From NCBI GenBank assembly GCA_022791055.1, contig JAAVYI010000005.1, forward strand, positions 1 to 53,825: a stretch of DNA of 53,825 bases, given 5' to 3'. Source of the stretch: Clostridia bacterium (GTDB taxonomy: Bacteria > Bacillota > Clostridia > Christensenellales > Pumilibacteraceae). Within the stretch, counting starts at the first letter, position 1, and each line of letters starts with the position of its first letter. The notes beneath the pieces were generated by a model that saw only the letters and a program-made list of their open reading frames with translations, was not told the origin of the DNA and ran no database searches. This document shows positions 30,986 to 40,346 of this stretch, piece by piece. The translations under genes and the position numbers were made by a program.

Positions 30986-31942
30986 CTATTCATTCTTTTG
31001 AAAGCCGCGGCCGAATACTTCACTTGTCGAGGTGAGGTAGGCGAACGTATCGGGATAGCGGCGAATGATCTTTTGGAATTGTGCGATCTGACGGCGGCGC
31101 ACGATACAGATGAGCAGCGACTTTTCGTCTTGCGAATACATGCCGACCGCCTCGACTTTGGTCACGCCGCGGTGCAATTTTTCCATCAGTTCCGCCGACA
31201 GTTCGTCGCCGTGCGTGGTGATGACCTCGAATTTGACGGCCGACTTGAAGCCGTTTAAGATAAAGTCGCAGGCGCGCGCCGATACGAACATTTCGACGAA
31301 CGCGAGCAGTACGGGCGTCAATTTGTAATCGTATACGAAGAACGAGGCCAAAACGACGACCGAATCGAGCGCGAAGATAAACCAGCTGACGCCGGCGGTT
31401 TTGTATTTGCGTTGAATGATGGTGGCGATGATGTCGGTGCCGCCCGAACTGCCGCCGGTCTTAAAGAGAACGGCCAAACCGGTGCCGCCCATCAGGCCGC
31501 CGGCTACAGCCGCCAAAATATGTTCTTCGGAATATGTAAAGAAGTTGATTTTTTCAAACAGCATGAGCGACAAACTGGAGACGGCCAGCGAGACGCCTGT
31601 TTTGAGCGTGAACATTTTGGAGATGAAAAAGAACGCGACGACGAGTAGCGGAATGTTGATCGCAAACAGGAAAATACCGGAGTTCCAGCCGGTCACGTAG
31701 GTCAGTATCGTCGCGATGCCGGTTACGCCGCCGGGCGCGAAGTGGTTGGGGTTGATGAACGAATGAATGGCGATAGCGCGTAAGAAACCCGACAGCAACA
31801 GCAAAACCCACATGACGATTTGACTGCGCACCTGCGTAGCCGTCGGCTTTTTGCGTTTGGGCGTCTCCGATTGCGTAGGAATCGACTGTTCGACGGTTTC
31901 GGTCGGCTGTTCGGCCGTTTCGGGCGTAAGATTTTCGCTCAT
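30986..31942 (-). CDS. YitT family membrane protein
   Basis: 318 residues from ATG 31942, which overlaps the DUF815 stop (ATGA). A polar Glu/Thr/Pro-rich N-terminal 35 residues precede five to six membrane helices (FINPNHFAPGGVTGIATILTYVTG, GGLMGGTGLAVLFKTGGSSGGTDIIATII), then the cytosolic DUF2179 domain (ITTHGDELSAELMEKLHRGVTKVEAVGMYSQDEKSLLICIVRRRQI). This is the standard YitT/DUF161 plan; function is poorly known. The N-terminal extension is longer than usual. Confidence 0.9.
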   Translation of the reverse strand: MSENLTPETAEQPTETVEQSIPTQSETPKRKKPTATQVRSQIVMWVLLLLSGFLRAIAIHSFINPNHFAPGGVTGIATILTYVTGWNSGIFLFAINIPLLVVAFFFISKMFTLKTGVSLAVSSLSLMLFEKINFFTYSEEHILAAVAGGLMGGTGLAVLFKTGGSSGGTDIIATIIQRKYKTAGVSWFIFALDSVVVLASFFVYDYKLTPVLLAFVEMFVSARACDFILNGFKSAVKFEVITTHGDELSAELMEKLHRGVTKVEAVGMYSQDEKSLLICIVRRRQIAQFQKIIRRYPDTFAYLTSTSEVFGRGFQKNE

Positions 31943-33111
31943 AAGTCCTCCGTAGATAGACCGCGCTTGATACGGCTCTCGAGTATATCGGCCAGTTGCC
32001 GCGCCGCCCGCGGACTGCGCCCGCCTTTTCTGAGCGCCCAGCGTTCGGCCATGGCAGCCAGTTTTTGCGGCTCGACGGTCACGTTGCGATCGGCCAAAAT
32101 GCCCGACAGGATCGACAGAAATTCCGGTTTGGTCGGCGCCATAAAGGTGATCGTCAGTCCGAATCGGTCGGATAGGGAAAGCTGTTCTTCCATGGTGTCG
32201 GCCGCGTGCAGATCGTCGCCCAGTCGGTCGGAATGATTTTCCTTTAAGATGTGGCGGCGGTTTGTGGTCGCGTAAATCAGCATGTTGTCGGACTTGCTGA
32301 CAGACCCCTCGAGCGCGGCTTTTAAAGACGCGTAATCGTCGGAGCGCGACTCGAACGCCAAGTCGTCGATAAACAGAATGAATCGCAAGTTTCCGCGTAT
32401 CGCCTGCGCGATCAGCGGCAGGTCGCAGATCTCGCGCTTGTTGAGTTCGATCAGCTTCAGCCCGCGCTCCTTTAGTTCGTTGAGCACCGCTTTGACCGTA
32501 CTCGACTTGCCGGTGCCGCGGTCGCCGTACAAAAGCACGTTGTTGGCCGGCAATCCCTCCAAAAAGCATAGCGTGTTGTCGAGAACGGCGGCGCGCTCCT
32601 CCTCGTATTCCTTGAGGTCGGTCAACCGGATCGGGTCGACGGTCGAAAGCGGGATCAATCGCTTTTGTGCGCCGTCCCAGCCGAACGCGCAGCTTTTTCG
32701 GAATATGCCGCTGCCCGTGCGCTGTCGCTCCGATAGAATCTCGTCGGCGGAGAACGGCCGCGCCGTGCCGCAGGAAAGGGCAGGCAGGTCGGCGGCAATG
32801 TCCTTGAGCGCGGCGAAGTCGGCTGCGGTCAGCCGCGACAGCTTGTACAGTACGTCCAGTTCGCGCTCGAACTCGGCGCGGGTCTTGTCGGTGACGGTAA
32901 ACGCAGCGTTTAAGATCGCCTCGCGCATATATGCGGTCGCGTCGTCGGTGCGGTTTTCGGCGGCCAACGCGCGCCAGTAGTCGGCGTACTGCTCGGCAGG
33001 ATCGCCCGCGCCGCAGCATAGGCGCATCAGTGCGGTTACGCCTGCGTCGCGGCGAACGTCGGCTAATAGCGCGATTCCGCGGCACATGGCGGATAAATGG
33101 TACTCGTTCAT
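31939..33111 (-). CDS. DUF815 AAA+ ATPase
   Basis: 390 residues. Walker A LLYGDRGTGKSSTVKAVLNEL, Walker B RFILFIDDLAFE, sensor 1 LIYATTNRRHI and arginine-finger region DRFGLTITFMAP identify the DUF815 family of single-domain AAA+ ATPases. The N-terminal 180 residues are a helical domain of unknown role. Its partner is unknown in general, and here it is coupled to a YitT protein. The start is leaderless (TATAAT 6 bases before the ATG). Confidence 0.9.
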   Translation of the reverse strand: MNEYHLSAMCRGIALLADVRRDAGVTALMRLCCGAGDPAEQYADYWRALAAENRTDDATAYMREAILNAAFTVTDKTRAEFERELDVLYKLSRLTAADFAALKDIAADLPALSCGTARPFSADEILSERQRTGSGIFRKSCAFGWDGAQKRLIPLSTVDPIRLTDLKEYEEERAAVLDNTLCFLEGLPANNVLLYGDRGTGKSSTVKAVLNELKERGLKLIELNKREICDLPLIAQAIRGNLRFILFIDDLAFESRSDDYASLKAALEGSVSKSDNMLIYATTNRRHILKENHSDRLGDDLHAADTMEEQLSLSDRFGLTITFMAPTKPEFLSILSGILADRNVTVEPQKLAAMAERWALRKGGRSPRAARQLADILESRIKRGLSTEDL

Positions 33112-33117
33112 ACCGTA

Positions 33118-33146
33118 ATTATATTATTTTCGCGAAAAATAGTCAA
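33118..33146 (-). promoter_or_regulatory. Leaderless promoter of the DUF815 gene
   Basis: Minus strand: TTGACT (33146-33141), 17 bases, TATAAT (33123-33118), 6 bases to the ATG at 33111. Confidence 0.8.
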
Positions 33147-33152
33147 ACGAAA

Positions 33153-33181
33153 TTGACAAGTCGGCGCAAAGAGAGTATACT
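33153..33181 (+). promoter_or_regulatory. ilvC promoter
   Basis: TTGACA (33153-33158), 17 bases, TATACT (33176-33181). Leader of about 45 bases with AAGGAG (33216-33221). Its -35 is only 6 bases from that of the divergent DUF815 promoter. No attenuator or T-box features are seen. Confidence 0.8.
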
Positions 33182-33229
33182 TATATACAATCTGATAAAT
33201 CGCTAAAGCAACATGAAGGAGTAAAATAG

Positions 33230-34240
<1,011 letters not shown>

Positions 34241-34370
34241 TTGCGGCGGCGTATAGCGGCGCGCTAAGCCGCTACGTGCAATCAAACGCCGCAGTCCTGT
34301 ACGTCGAAGTACACTCCCGCGCCGTTTGATTGCCTGTTGCGACTTATCGCACCACTCTCCGCCGCCTCAC
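34241..34370. repeat. Structured covarying element, copy B
   Basis: Starts directly after the ilvC stop. GGCGGCG (34245-34251) pairs with CGCCGCC (34360-34366); TAGCGGC (34254-34260) with GCCGCTA (34268-34274); GCAATCAAACG (34278-34288) with CGTTTGATTGC (34323-34333); and inside it TGTAC (34298-34302) with GTACA (34309-34313) around GTCGAA. Compared with copy A the long helix has a different sequence but stays perfectly paired, while GCTACGTG, GCAGTC, ACTCC, CCTGTTGC and CTCCGCCGCC are kept. Confidence 0.7.
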
Positions 34371-34416
34371 CTTGTCCGCATGAAAGGTTGCGGAAAACCG
34401 TTTTCAATGCTTGACG

Positions 34417-34446
34417 ATTCCCACTCTGTATGCGAGTGGGAATTTT
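34417..34446 (+). terminator. Terminator-like hairpin before the DAHP synthase gene
   Basis: ATTCCCACTC (34417-34426) pairs with GAGTGGGAAT (34434-34443), ending in TTTT. A second stem, GGCGGG (34457-34462) with CCCGCC (34471-34476), lies just before AAGGAG (34479-34484). Could end ilvC transcription or act as a leader structure for the next gene. Confidence 0.6.
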
Positions 34447-34493
34447 CAAAACGTAGGGCGGGCGCTTGCTCCCGCCGCAAGGAGTAAAACACT

Positions 34494-35483
34494 ATGATCA
34501 TTATCATGAAGCCGAATGCGGGCGAGAAGGAGATCGAAAACGTCGTCTCGATCGTGCGCGGGAAAGGGCTGGACGTCAATCTTTCGCAAGGCAAGGAAGT
34601 GACCGTCATCGGCGTGATCGGTGACAAGACCAAGCTAGACGGCAGCAACGTCGAGATCGCGCCGGGCGTCGAAAAGGCTGTGCCGCTGACCGAAAGTTAC
34701 AAGTTGTGCAACATCAAATTTCACCCCGAGCCGACGGTGGTGCGCTGCGGCGACGTTCGGATCGGCGGCGGGGCGACAGTCATTGCCGGTCCGTGTGCGG
34801 TCGAAAACGAACAGCAGATGCTCGAGACGGCCCGCGGCGTCAAGGCCGCGGGCGCACATATCTTACGCGGCGGCGCGTACAAGCCGCGCACTTCGCCGTA
34901 CTCGTTCCAAGGCTTAAAAGAAGAGGGCTTAAAGTTGCTTAGAAAGGCGGCGGACGCGGCGCATATGCCGTGCGTGACCGAAGTCATCGACTTCGACAGT
35001 CTCAAAACGGCCTGCCGCTATGTCGATATGCTGCAAATCGGCGCGCGCAACATGCAAAACTTCGAGCTTTTGAAAGAGGCAGGACACGCCGGCGTTCCCG
35101 TCGTGTTAAAGCGCGGCATGTCGGCAACCATCGAGGAGTGGCTGAACGCCGCCGAATATATTCTCGCGTCCGGTTGCCGTGAAGTGGTGCTGTGCGAGCG
35201 CGGGATTCGCACGTTCGAGCGCTCGACGCGCAATACGCTCGACATTGCCGCCGTACCCGTGTTGAAGGCGAAAACGCATTTGCCGGTCATCGTCGACCCG
35301 TCGCACGCGGCCGGGGTGCGGGCGTACATTCCCGCGCTGACGCGGGCGGCTTTGGCGGCCGACGCCGACGGCGTGATGATCGAAGTGCATAATAATCCCG
35401 CTTGCGCGCTGTCCGACGGCGATCAGTCGTTGGATATTGCACAGTTCGCCGACCTTATGGCGTCGATCCCGTGTCTGAAGTAA
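34494..35483 (+). CDS. aroF: 3-deoxy-7-phosphoheptulonate synthase
   Basis: 329 residues, the AroA-I beta (KDO8PS-like) DAHP synthase of Bacillota, first step of aromatic synthesis from PEP and erythrose-4-phosphate. Residues 1-65 form the ferredoxin-like regulatory domain (MIIIMKPNAGEKEIENV...), which mediates feedback control in relatives. The barrel has VIAGPCAVEN, RGGAYKPRTSPYSFQG, EVIDF, LQIGARNMQNFELLKE, VVLKRGMSATIEEWLNAAEYI, CERGIRTFE and PVIVDPSHAAG. All metal and PEP residues expected are present. The start of the next gene overlaps its end by 13 bases. Confidence 0.95.
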   Translation: MIIIMKPNAGEKEIENVVSIVRGKGLDVNLSQGKEVTVIGVIGDKTKLDGSNVEIAPGVEKAVPLTESYKLCNIKFHPEPTVVRCGDVRIGGGATVIAGPCAVENEQQMLETARGVKAAGAHILRGGAYKPRTSPYSFQGLKEEGLKLLRKAADAAHMPCVTEVIDFDSLKTACRYVDMLQIGARNMQNFELLKEAGHAGVPVVLKRGMSATIEEWLNAAEYILASGCREVVLCERGIRTFERSTRNTLDIAAVPVLKAKTHLPVIVDPSHAAGVRAYIPALTRAALAADADGVMIEVHNNPACALSDGDQSLDIAQFADLMASIPCLK

Positions 35484-36433
35484 AAGCGGTTTGCCTCGAC
35501 CTCGGCTCGACGGTGCTGAAAGCCGCTTATGTCGAACACGGCCGCGCGGTTTCGTATGCTACGGCCGGCAATCCGCAGGCGGCGATCTGCGCCGACGTCA
35601 TGGGGCGCACGCAGGTCGCGCCGCAGTTGTATACCAAAACGGCCGACGCGATCAACGCGCTGATCGGGCGGCTGACCGACCGCGCCGATCGACTGATCGT
35701 TACCGGCAATACCGTCATGTTGCATATTTTGTTGCGGGTCGATCCGGTCGCCATGGGCGTCTATCCGTATACGCCGCAATTTTTGGGCGCGCAGCGAACG
35801 TCGGGCGCGGCGTTGGGGCTGCAAGCCGTCGCGGTCGAAACGCTGCCGTGCGCGTCGGCCTTTATCGGCGCGGATATTGCGGCCGGCTTTACCGCTTGCG
35901 TGCCGCCCGACGAAACGGCGCTGTATATCGATTTGGGGACCAACGGCGAAATCGTGTTGCAACGCGGCGGGCAGTTGTACTGTTGTTCGACGGCGGCGGG
36001 CAGCGCGTTCGGTCCGACCGCCTCCGACTATATCGCCCTCGTGTACGCGCGTTTACAGGCCGGGCAGTTGAACAAAAACGGCGACCGCGGCACGCAACCG
36101 CTACAGCTTGCCAAAGCGGCGATCGCGGCCGGGATCTTGACCTTGTGCGACCGCGCGGCCGTGCCGCTGTCGGCGATCGAGCGCGTGTACTTGGCGGGCG
36201 GCGTGACCGTTACCCCGCAAGCGGCGCGGGCGATCGGCTTGTTGCCGAAGGCGCTACCGGACGCGACCGACGTCGGCAACGGCAGTCTCAAAGGCGCGAT
36301 ACAAGCGGCCGCCGATCCCGCGTTTGCCGCGCGCGTCGACGCATTCGCGCAAAAAGCCGTCACCGTGCTGCCGTCGCTCGACCCCGCGTTTGAAAAAACA
36401 TACTTAAATTGTATTCCCCTTTGTCCCGTATAG
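35471..36433 (+). CDS. Solo DUF4445 (ASKHA) protein without a ferredoxin domain
   Basis: 320 residues from GTG 35471, overlapping the DAHP synthase gene. It matches the ASKHA ATPase part of RACo-like activators (DUF4445): AVCLDLGSTVLKAAYV, VTGNTVMLHILLRVDP, GADIAAGFTACV, ALYIDLGTNGEIVL and CSTAAGSAFGPT. Full-length relatives (about 500-600 residues) carry an N-terminal 2Fe-2S domain and reactivate corrinoid methyltransferases. Here that domain is absent and no corrinoid gene is nearby. It may serve another activation role or be a leftover. C-terminus is intact (AGGVTVTPQAARAIGLLP). Confidence 0.75.
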   Translation: MSEVKAVCLDLGSTVLKAAYVEHGRAVSYATAGNPQAAICADVMGRTQVAPQLYTKTADAINALIGRLTDRADRLIVTGNTVMLHILLRVDPVAMGVYPYTPQFLGAQRTSGAALGLQAVAVETLPCASAFIGADIAAGFTACVPPDETALYIDLGTNGEIVLQRGGQLYCCSTAAGSAFGPTASDYIALVYARLQAGQLNKNGDRGTQPLQLAKAAIAAGILTLCDRAAVPLSAIERVYLAGGVTVTPQAARAIGLLPKALPDATDVGNGSLKGAIQAAADPAFAARVDAFAQKAVTVLPSLDPAFEKTYLNCIPLCPV

Positions 36434-36480
36434 AGATATGTGCGCTTACACATAATACGAATACAAGGAGGGAACACAAC

Positions 36481-36636
36481 ATGACGAGATTAAACTCGGG
36501 CGAGATCGCGCCCAAGACCGGCGAATATAACGTCGTCGCGTCCAACGGCCGCGTAATCGGCACCGTTCACGTCAAAAAGGGCGACAGAATGCCCCCGACG
36601 CAGAGCAGCAACAACCATTTCGAAATCGGCGAATAA
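36481..36636 (+). CDS. Small YjzC-like protein
   Basis: 51 residues from ATG 36481 with AAGGAGGG upstream. SGEIAPKTGEYNVVASNG, then VHVKKGDRMPPTQSSNNHFE, resembles the YjzC family of small Bacillota proteins (pattern G..AP..G.Y.......GD..P). Function unknown. It has its own strong terminator and is probably well expressed. Confidence 0.7.
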   Translation: MTRLNSGEIAPKTGEYNVVASNGRVIGTVHVKKGDRMPPTQSSNNHFEIGE

Positions 36637-36651
36637 CCCGCCTACTTACCG

Positions 36652-36692
36652 AAAAGACCGAAACGCTTACAATAAGTGTTTCGGTCTTTTTT
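36652..36692. terminator. Bidirectional terminator
   Basis: AAAAGACCGAAAC and GTTTCGGTCTTTT pair around a short loop, followed by TTTTTT. It separates the YjzC-like gene from the convergent gene at 36712. Confidence 0.88.
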
Positions 36693-36711
36693 ATAGAGTA
36701 TTTCGCCGACA

Positions 36712-37419
36712 TTACGCCCGCCACAGTACGATTTTGCAAGTTTGTCCCGTCGGCAGTGTGTCGACCGAAAGAATCGTGTTTTCGGCGCGCGCTGCGATGT
36801 GTGCGATCAACGGGCTTTCGGCACATGCGCGAAACGTCAGTGCGGAGACGTCCAACCAGCTTGTTAGCGGCGAGCCCGCAAAGGCGGCAAACGCCGCGCC
36901 GCAATCGATGTTGACTGCGTTTGCGTCGCCTTTGACCGTATACAAATAGGGAGGCCTGTCGTTGCCCGTATCTTCGGGATCATCGGCGGGGGCTGCGCAG
37001 TACAGCATACGCAAAGTCGGATCGGCTAACCGTTCAAACGCCTGTATGCCTTCCGCTTCGATACCTTGTACCGACAGCAGCCGCGTCGTGCGACCGTCAT
37101 GCAACAAAATTTCGTCGGCAAGCACTTTCCGAAACAAAAATTTGCAAACGGCCGCGGCGTCTTTGTCGGTGTCGGGGTCGACGATGATTCGGGTGTTTAT
37201 GCCGCTTTGCGCGTCGCACGCGCTGTGACAGAAATATTGTGCGCCCAGCATAAACAGATAGCGCGGCGACTGTTGCAAAAACCGAATCGCTTTTTCTTCG
37301 GACGCTTTCGTCATGTTGCGCAAGGCGTCGAACCCGTCGGGACGAAAATGCGCTACGGGAGAAACCGCTTGTAAAGCCGCGACTTTCCTTTCATGCGGAA
37401 TGGGACTAAAAACGTTCAA
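36712..37419 (-). CDS. Unrecognised 235-residue protein
   Basis: Starts at TTG 37419 with AAGGAG about 8 bases upstream. No membrane segment or signal peptide. The N-terminal part (KAIRFLQQSPRYLFMLGAQYFCHSACDAQ) and an acidic segment (IIVDPDTDKDAAAVCKFLF) do not match a family I know. It follows the DUF1848 gene by 54 bases on the same strand, so they probably share a transcript. No function is proposed. Confidence 0.65.
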   Translation of the reverse strand: MNVFSPIPHERKVAALQAVSPVAHFRPDGFDALRNMTKASEEKAIRFLQQSPRYLFMLGAQYFCHSACDAQSGINTRIIVDPDTDKDAAAVCKFLFRKVLADEILLHDGRTTRLLSVQGIEAEGIQAFERLADPTLRMLYCAAPADDPEDTGNDRPPYLYTVKGDANAVNIDCGAAFAAFAGSPLTSWLDVSALTFRACAESPLIAHIAARAENTILSVDTLPTGQTCKIVLWRA

Positions 37420-37473
37420 GATACAATCTCCTTAGTCGTATAGAAACGTCGTTGCACAATGCGTGCAAAAGGT

Positions 37474-38421
37474 TTATTCCCCGTCGAATAGGGAGACTTG
37501 GCGGCCGGTTGACTTGAGAAACGACGTTTGGTTGCCTTGCGTGATCTCGTCGGTCGGGCGTAGAGTTCCGAGAAGAATGGGGGAATGCGGGTCGTGCGAT
37601 TTGTAATTGTCGGCCGCCTTTTGCGGGCTTTGGTTGGCGTAACAGTATTTACAGCCGTTCAAACAGGTATCGTAGGCGCCGATGTCGCGGCTTTCGATAC
37701 AGTGGCAGCCTTGGCGCAAACCTTTGTGTTTCAAACTTTTAAATTCGCAGCCGTTGGCCGCGCCCAAAATCTCCGGCGTGGCGCAACCCGATCGGGCAAT
37801 GCCGAACCGGGAATAGTCGCCGTTTGTGCCGCAGGTCTGGATCGGCAAGCCGTACCGCGCGGCCGTGCTGCCCAAAATTTCGGCGATCTTCATTTTGTCG
37901 GCTTCGGTAAACGGCACGATCTCGGGCATGTTGGTCGCCAACTTTTTATACATTTCGACGAACGAGAAAATACAGCGGTCGATATAGGGCGCGACCTTAG
38001 CCGCGATATGCTCGAATGTCTTTGCGTGGACGTCGATCGTATATTGTTTCGTCAACAATACGGGATCGTATCGCCAGGTGACTTTTTGTTTGCCGACAGC
38101 CTTCGACAGCGCGATCAGCGTCTCGATACTCTCGTCGATCGACGGTACGCCCGGCTCGACGTCCTTGCCGTAGGCGGTGATCGTGTAATGAAAGTACGTG
38201 CGGTATTTGTCGGTAATTTCGTGTAGCCGCGGCAGTATGGGCGCGTAGTTTTTCGAGCAGAACAATACGGCGTCGATCTTATCGGGGCTAAGCTCGTACC
38301 GCGTCACTTTGTTGGGGAACAGCGGATTACGGGCATACACGAACCCTTCTTCGAATCGGCGCAAAAGCCATTCGCCGAAATATTGCGCGGTGTCCGTCCG
38401 CGCGCCTGTGTTGAGAATCAT
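37474..38421 (-). CDS. DUF1848 protein with C-terminal Cys cluster
   Basis: 315 residues. The family is recognised by SGARTDTxxxxxEW-type N-terminus (NTGARTDTAQYFGEW), VYARNPLFPNKVTRYELSP, IDAVLFCSKNYAPILP, HYTITAYG and the C-terminal CHCIESRDIGAYDTCLNGCKYCYANQ with CxC and CxxxCxxC cysteines. The Cys cluster suggests a 4Fe-4S cluster. The fold is thought to be radical-SAM-like, but the reaction is unknown. The ATG follows a TATAAT by about 20 bases with GGGGG in between. Confidence 0.85.
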   Translation of the reverse strand: MILNTGARTDTAQYFGEWLLRRFEEGFVYARNPLFPNKVTRYELSPDKIDAVLFCSKNYAPILPRLHEITDKYRTYFHYTITAYGKDVEPGVPSIDESIETLIALSKAVGKQKVTWRYDPVLLTKQYTIDVHAKTFEHIAAKVAPYIDRCIFSFVEMYKKLATNMPEIVPFTEADKMKIAEILGSTAARYGLPIQTCGTNGDYSRFGIARSGCATPEILGAANGCEFKSLKHKGLRQGCHCIESRDIGAYDTCLNGCKYCYANQSPQKAADNYKSHDPHSPILLGTLRPTDEITQGNQTSFLKSTGRQVSLFDGE

Positions 38422-38551
38422 TGTTGCGCCCCCGTTCTTTTATTATAAGCATACCGTATCGGCAGGGCATTGTCAAGGGAACATTCCGATTTGCCGAAAA
38501 ATCATAAGTAAAACGACTGCGGGGCGGCGAAAAAAGGTTTCGGCCAAAAGG

Positions 38552-38581
38552 TTGACATTTGGCGCGCGTATGCGGTATAAT
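38552..38581 (+). promoter_or_regulatory. Leaderless promoter of the gene at 38588
   Basis: TTGACA (38552-38557), 18 bases, TATAAT (38576-38581), 6 bases to the ATG at 38588. Confidence 0.8.
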
Positions 38582-38587
38582 AAACAA

Positions 38588-40141
38588 ATGGAAGTTATCA
38601 GTTCACAGGCATTGTGGAAGGACTACGACAGGAAGTCCCTGCCGCTGAACGAAAGTATCGTTTCGGAAAAGACGGAAAACGGTATCAGCGAAACGAGGCT
38701 GTATTTTTCGGGCGCGGCGGCGTCCGACGGCATTACGCGCATTTTTGCGCGTTTGGTGCGTCCCGACATAAACGAGCGTCTGCCCGTTGTTATCGTTATG
38801 GGGGACTTGTACGACGATGTGGACAAGACGACGTTTGCCGAAGCCTGCGGCCGCGCCGTTTTGTATGTCGATTATTCGGGCGAAAAGAAAGCCGAACGGT
38901 TTACCATGTATCCCGAAAGTATGTCCTACGCACAGCCGGAAGGCGATCTCGAAACGCTCGACGACGTGCCGGCCGCGCCGCAAAAAACATGCTGGTACGC
39001 ATGGACGACGGTATTGCTGCGCGCCGTTACATACGCCGAAAGCCGCGACGACCTCGACCCGAACGCGATCGCCGCAGTCGGGATCGGTACGGGCGCAAGC
39101 GCGGTATGGAAAGCCGCGGCAGTCGGGGCGATCAAGTGCGGCGTCGTGATCAACGAGTTCGGCGGCCGCGTGGAGGATACCGGATTCCGCGCCGCGCTCG
39201 ACAGCGTGTCGTATGCCGCGCACGTGACCGTGCCGGTGCTGTCGCTGTGCTGCTCCAATGCGTTTCGGCAGTCGCTCGACGAGGTGAACGAGACGGTGGC
39301 CGTGGGCGAACATTGTTTGATTAACGTGCGTCCGCGCGCGTTTCGCGGCGTCGACACGTGCCAGACGCAGACCGTGCGGCTGTTTTTACAGACCGCGCTC
39401 GCCGGCGGCGAACTGCCGACACCGCCCAAAATTTCTTTGCGCGGGTCGGAAGGCGCGCTGTACTGCGAGTTGACCGTAGACGGCGAGATCGAAGAGGCGC
39501 GACTGTACACGGCCAATTCGACGCAGGCGCCCGAAATGCGCAACTGGCAAAAAACAGGTATGCAAACGCTGGGCGAGGGGCAATACTTTGCGCGGGTGGT
39601 CGTGCACGACGCGACTTCGCCGGTCTATGCCTTTGCGTGGGTTTCTTATAAGAACGGCATGACGCTGTGTTCGCCGATGAACGAAGTCACGCCGTCGGCG
39701 CTCGGGATCAAGGGCGCGGAATGCGGGAAAAACCGCTTGATTTACGACGGCGACATGGGCGTCGACGACTGGATCGCCGGCGACGGCGGCGAGGCCGAAG
39801 TGGCCGAAGGCCCGTTCGGTATCAGCGGTGTCGGCGCAGACGAGGCGCTTTACACGTTCAAGCTGAGCGACTGGGCGTATCGGGGCGAGCCGGGTTACGT
39901 CTTGCAAATGCTGGTGTATTCGGAAACCGACCAGGAAATTGCCGTCAAATTATTGACCAAAGCGGGCGAAGTGTATTTTGCGTTGCGCAGCTTAAAGCGC
40001 AACGACGGTTGGGTCAAACTCAACTTCGACGTACACGATTTTAAATCGGGCAAAGGAACGCTCGACAGCTGGGATCGCGTCGCTACCGTTCGTCTGACGT
40101 TCAGCGGCCGCGTCATCATCAGCAATATGCTTTGGGTGTGA
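38588..40141 (+). CDS. Alpha/beta-hydrolase-like protein with jelly-roll C-terminus
   Basis: 517 residues. Residues about 50-280 follow an alpha/beta-hydrolase plan (LPVVIVMGDLYDD, DLDPNAIAAVGIGTGASAVWKAA, TVPVLSLCCSNAF), as in dienelactone or acetyl-xylan esterases. At the nucleophile elbow the sequence is GIGTG, so the expected serine of GxSxG is missing. Residues about 375-517 look like a carbohydrate-binding-type beta sandwich (DGDMGVDDWIAGDGGEAEVAEG ... LDSWDRVATVRLTFSG). No signal peptide, so it is cytosolic. It may be a pseudoenzyme. It is followed closely by DUF951 and signal peptidase genes. Confidence 0.55.
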   Translation: MEVISSQALWKDYDRKSLPLNESIVSEKTENGISETRLYFSGAAASDGITRIFARLVRPDINERLPVVIVMGDLYDDVDKTTFAEACGRAVLYVDYSGEKKAERFTMYPESMSYAQPEGDLETLDDVPAAPQKTCWYAWTTVLLRAVTYAESRDDLDPNAIAAVGIGTGASAVWKAAAVGAIKCGVVINEFGGRVEDTGFRAALDSVSYAAHVTVPVLSLCCSNAFRQSLDEVNETVAVGEHCLINVRPRAFRGVDTCQTQTVRLFLQTALAGGELPTPPKISLRGSEGALYCELTVDGEIEEARLYTANSTQAPEMRNWQKTGMQTLGEGQYFARVVVHDATSPVYAFAWVSYKNGMTLCSPMNEVTPSALGIKGAECGKNRLIYDGDMGVDDWIAGDGGEAEVAEGPFGISGVGADEALYTFKLSDWAYRGEPGYVLQMLVYSETDQEIAVKLLTKAGEVYFALRSLKRNDGWVKLNFDVHDFKSGKGTLDSWDRVATVRLTFSGRVIISNMLWV

Positions 40142-40142
40142 C

Positions 40143-40346
40143 ATGCTGGCGGAATGCGGCGAAATCGTCACGCTGAAGAAAAAGCACCCCTGCGGGTCGA
40201 CGCGGTTCGAAGTCGTCCGCACCGGCGCCGACTATAAACTGCGCTGCTGCGGCTGCGGCAGTACGGTCATACTCGACCACGACACGTTGAAAAAGAGACT
40301 GCGGGGCAAGGAGGAGCGGAGCATTGGCGAAAAAGAAAGGAGCTGA
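40143..40346 (+). CDS. DUF951 small zinc-binding protein
   Basis: 67 residues. DUF951 pattern: VTLKKKHPCGSTRFEVVRTGADYKLRC, then CGCGSTVILD; three to four cysteines in the CG...RCxxCG arrangement. The family is widespread in Bacillota, often beside ychF or chromosome-segregation genes; function is unclear. The C-terminal 20 residues are highly charged and overlap the start of lepB. Confidence 0.85.
   Translation: MLAECGEIVTLKKKHPCGSTRFEVVRTGADYKLRCCGCGSTVILDHDTLKKRLRGKEERSIGEKERS

Noticed and set aside
31943..33085. Upstream extension of the YitT frame to 699 residues
   Set aside because: The added part is Arg-rich and lies in another frame of the DUF815 gene. The ATG at 31942 with ATGA overlap is the natural start.
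34371..34493. T-box or other known riboswitch before the DAHP synthase gene
   Set aside because: No T-box sequence or specifier stem; only two simple hairpins are visible.
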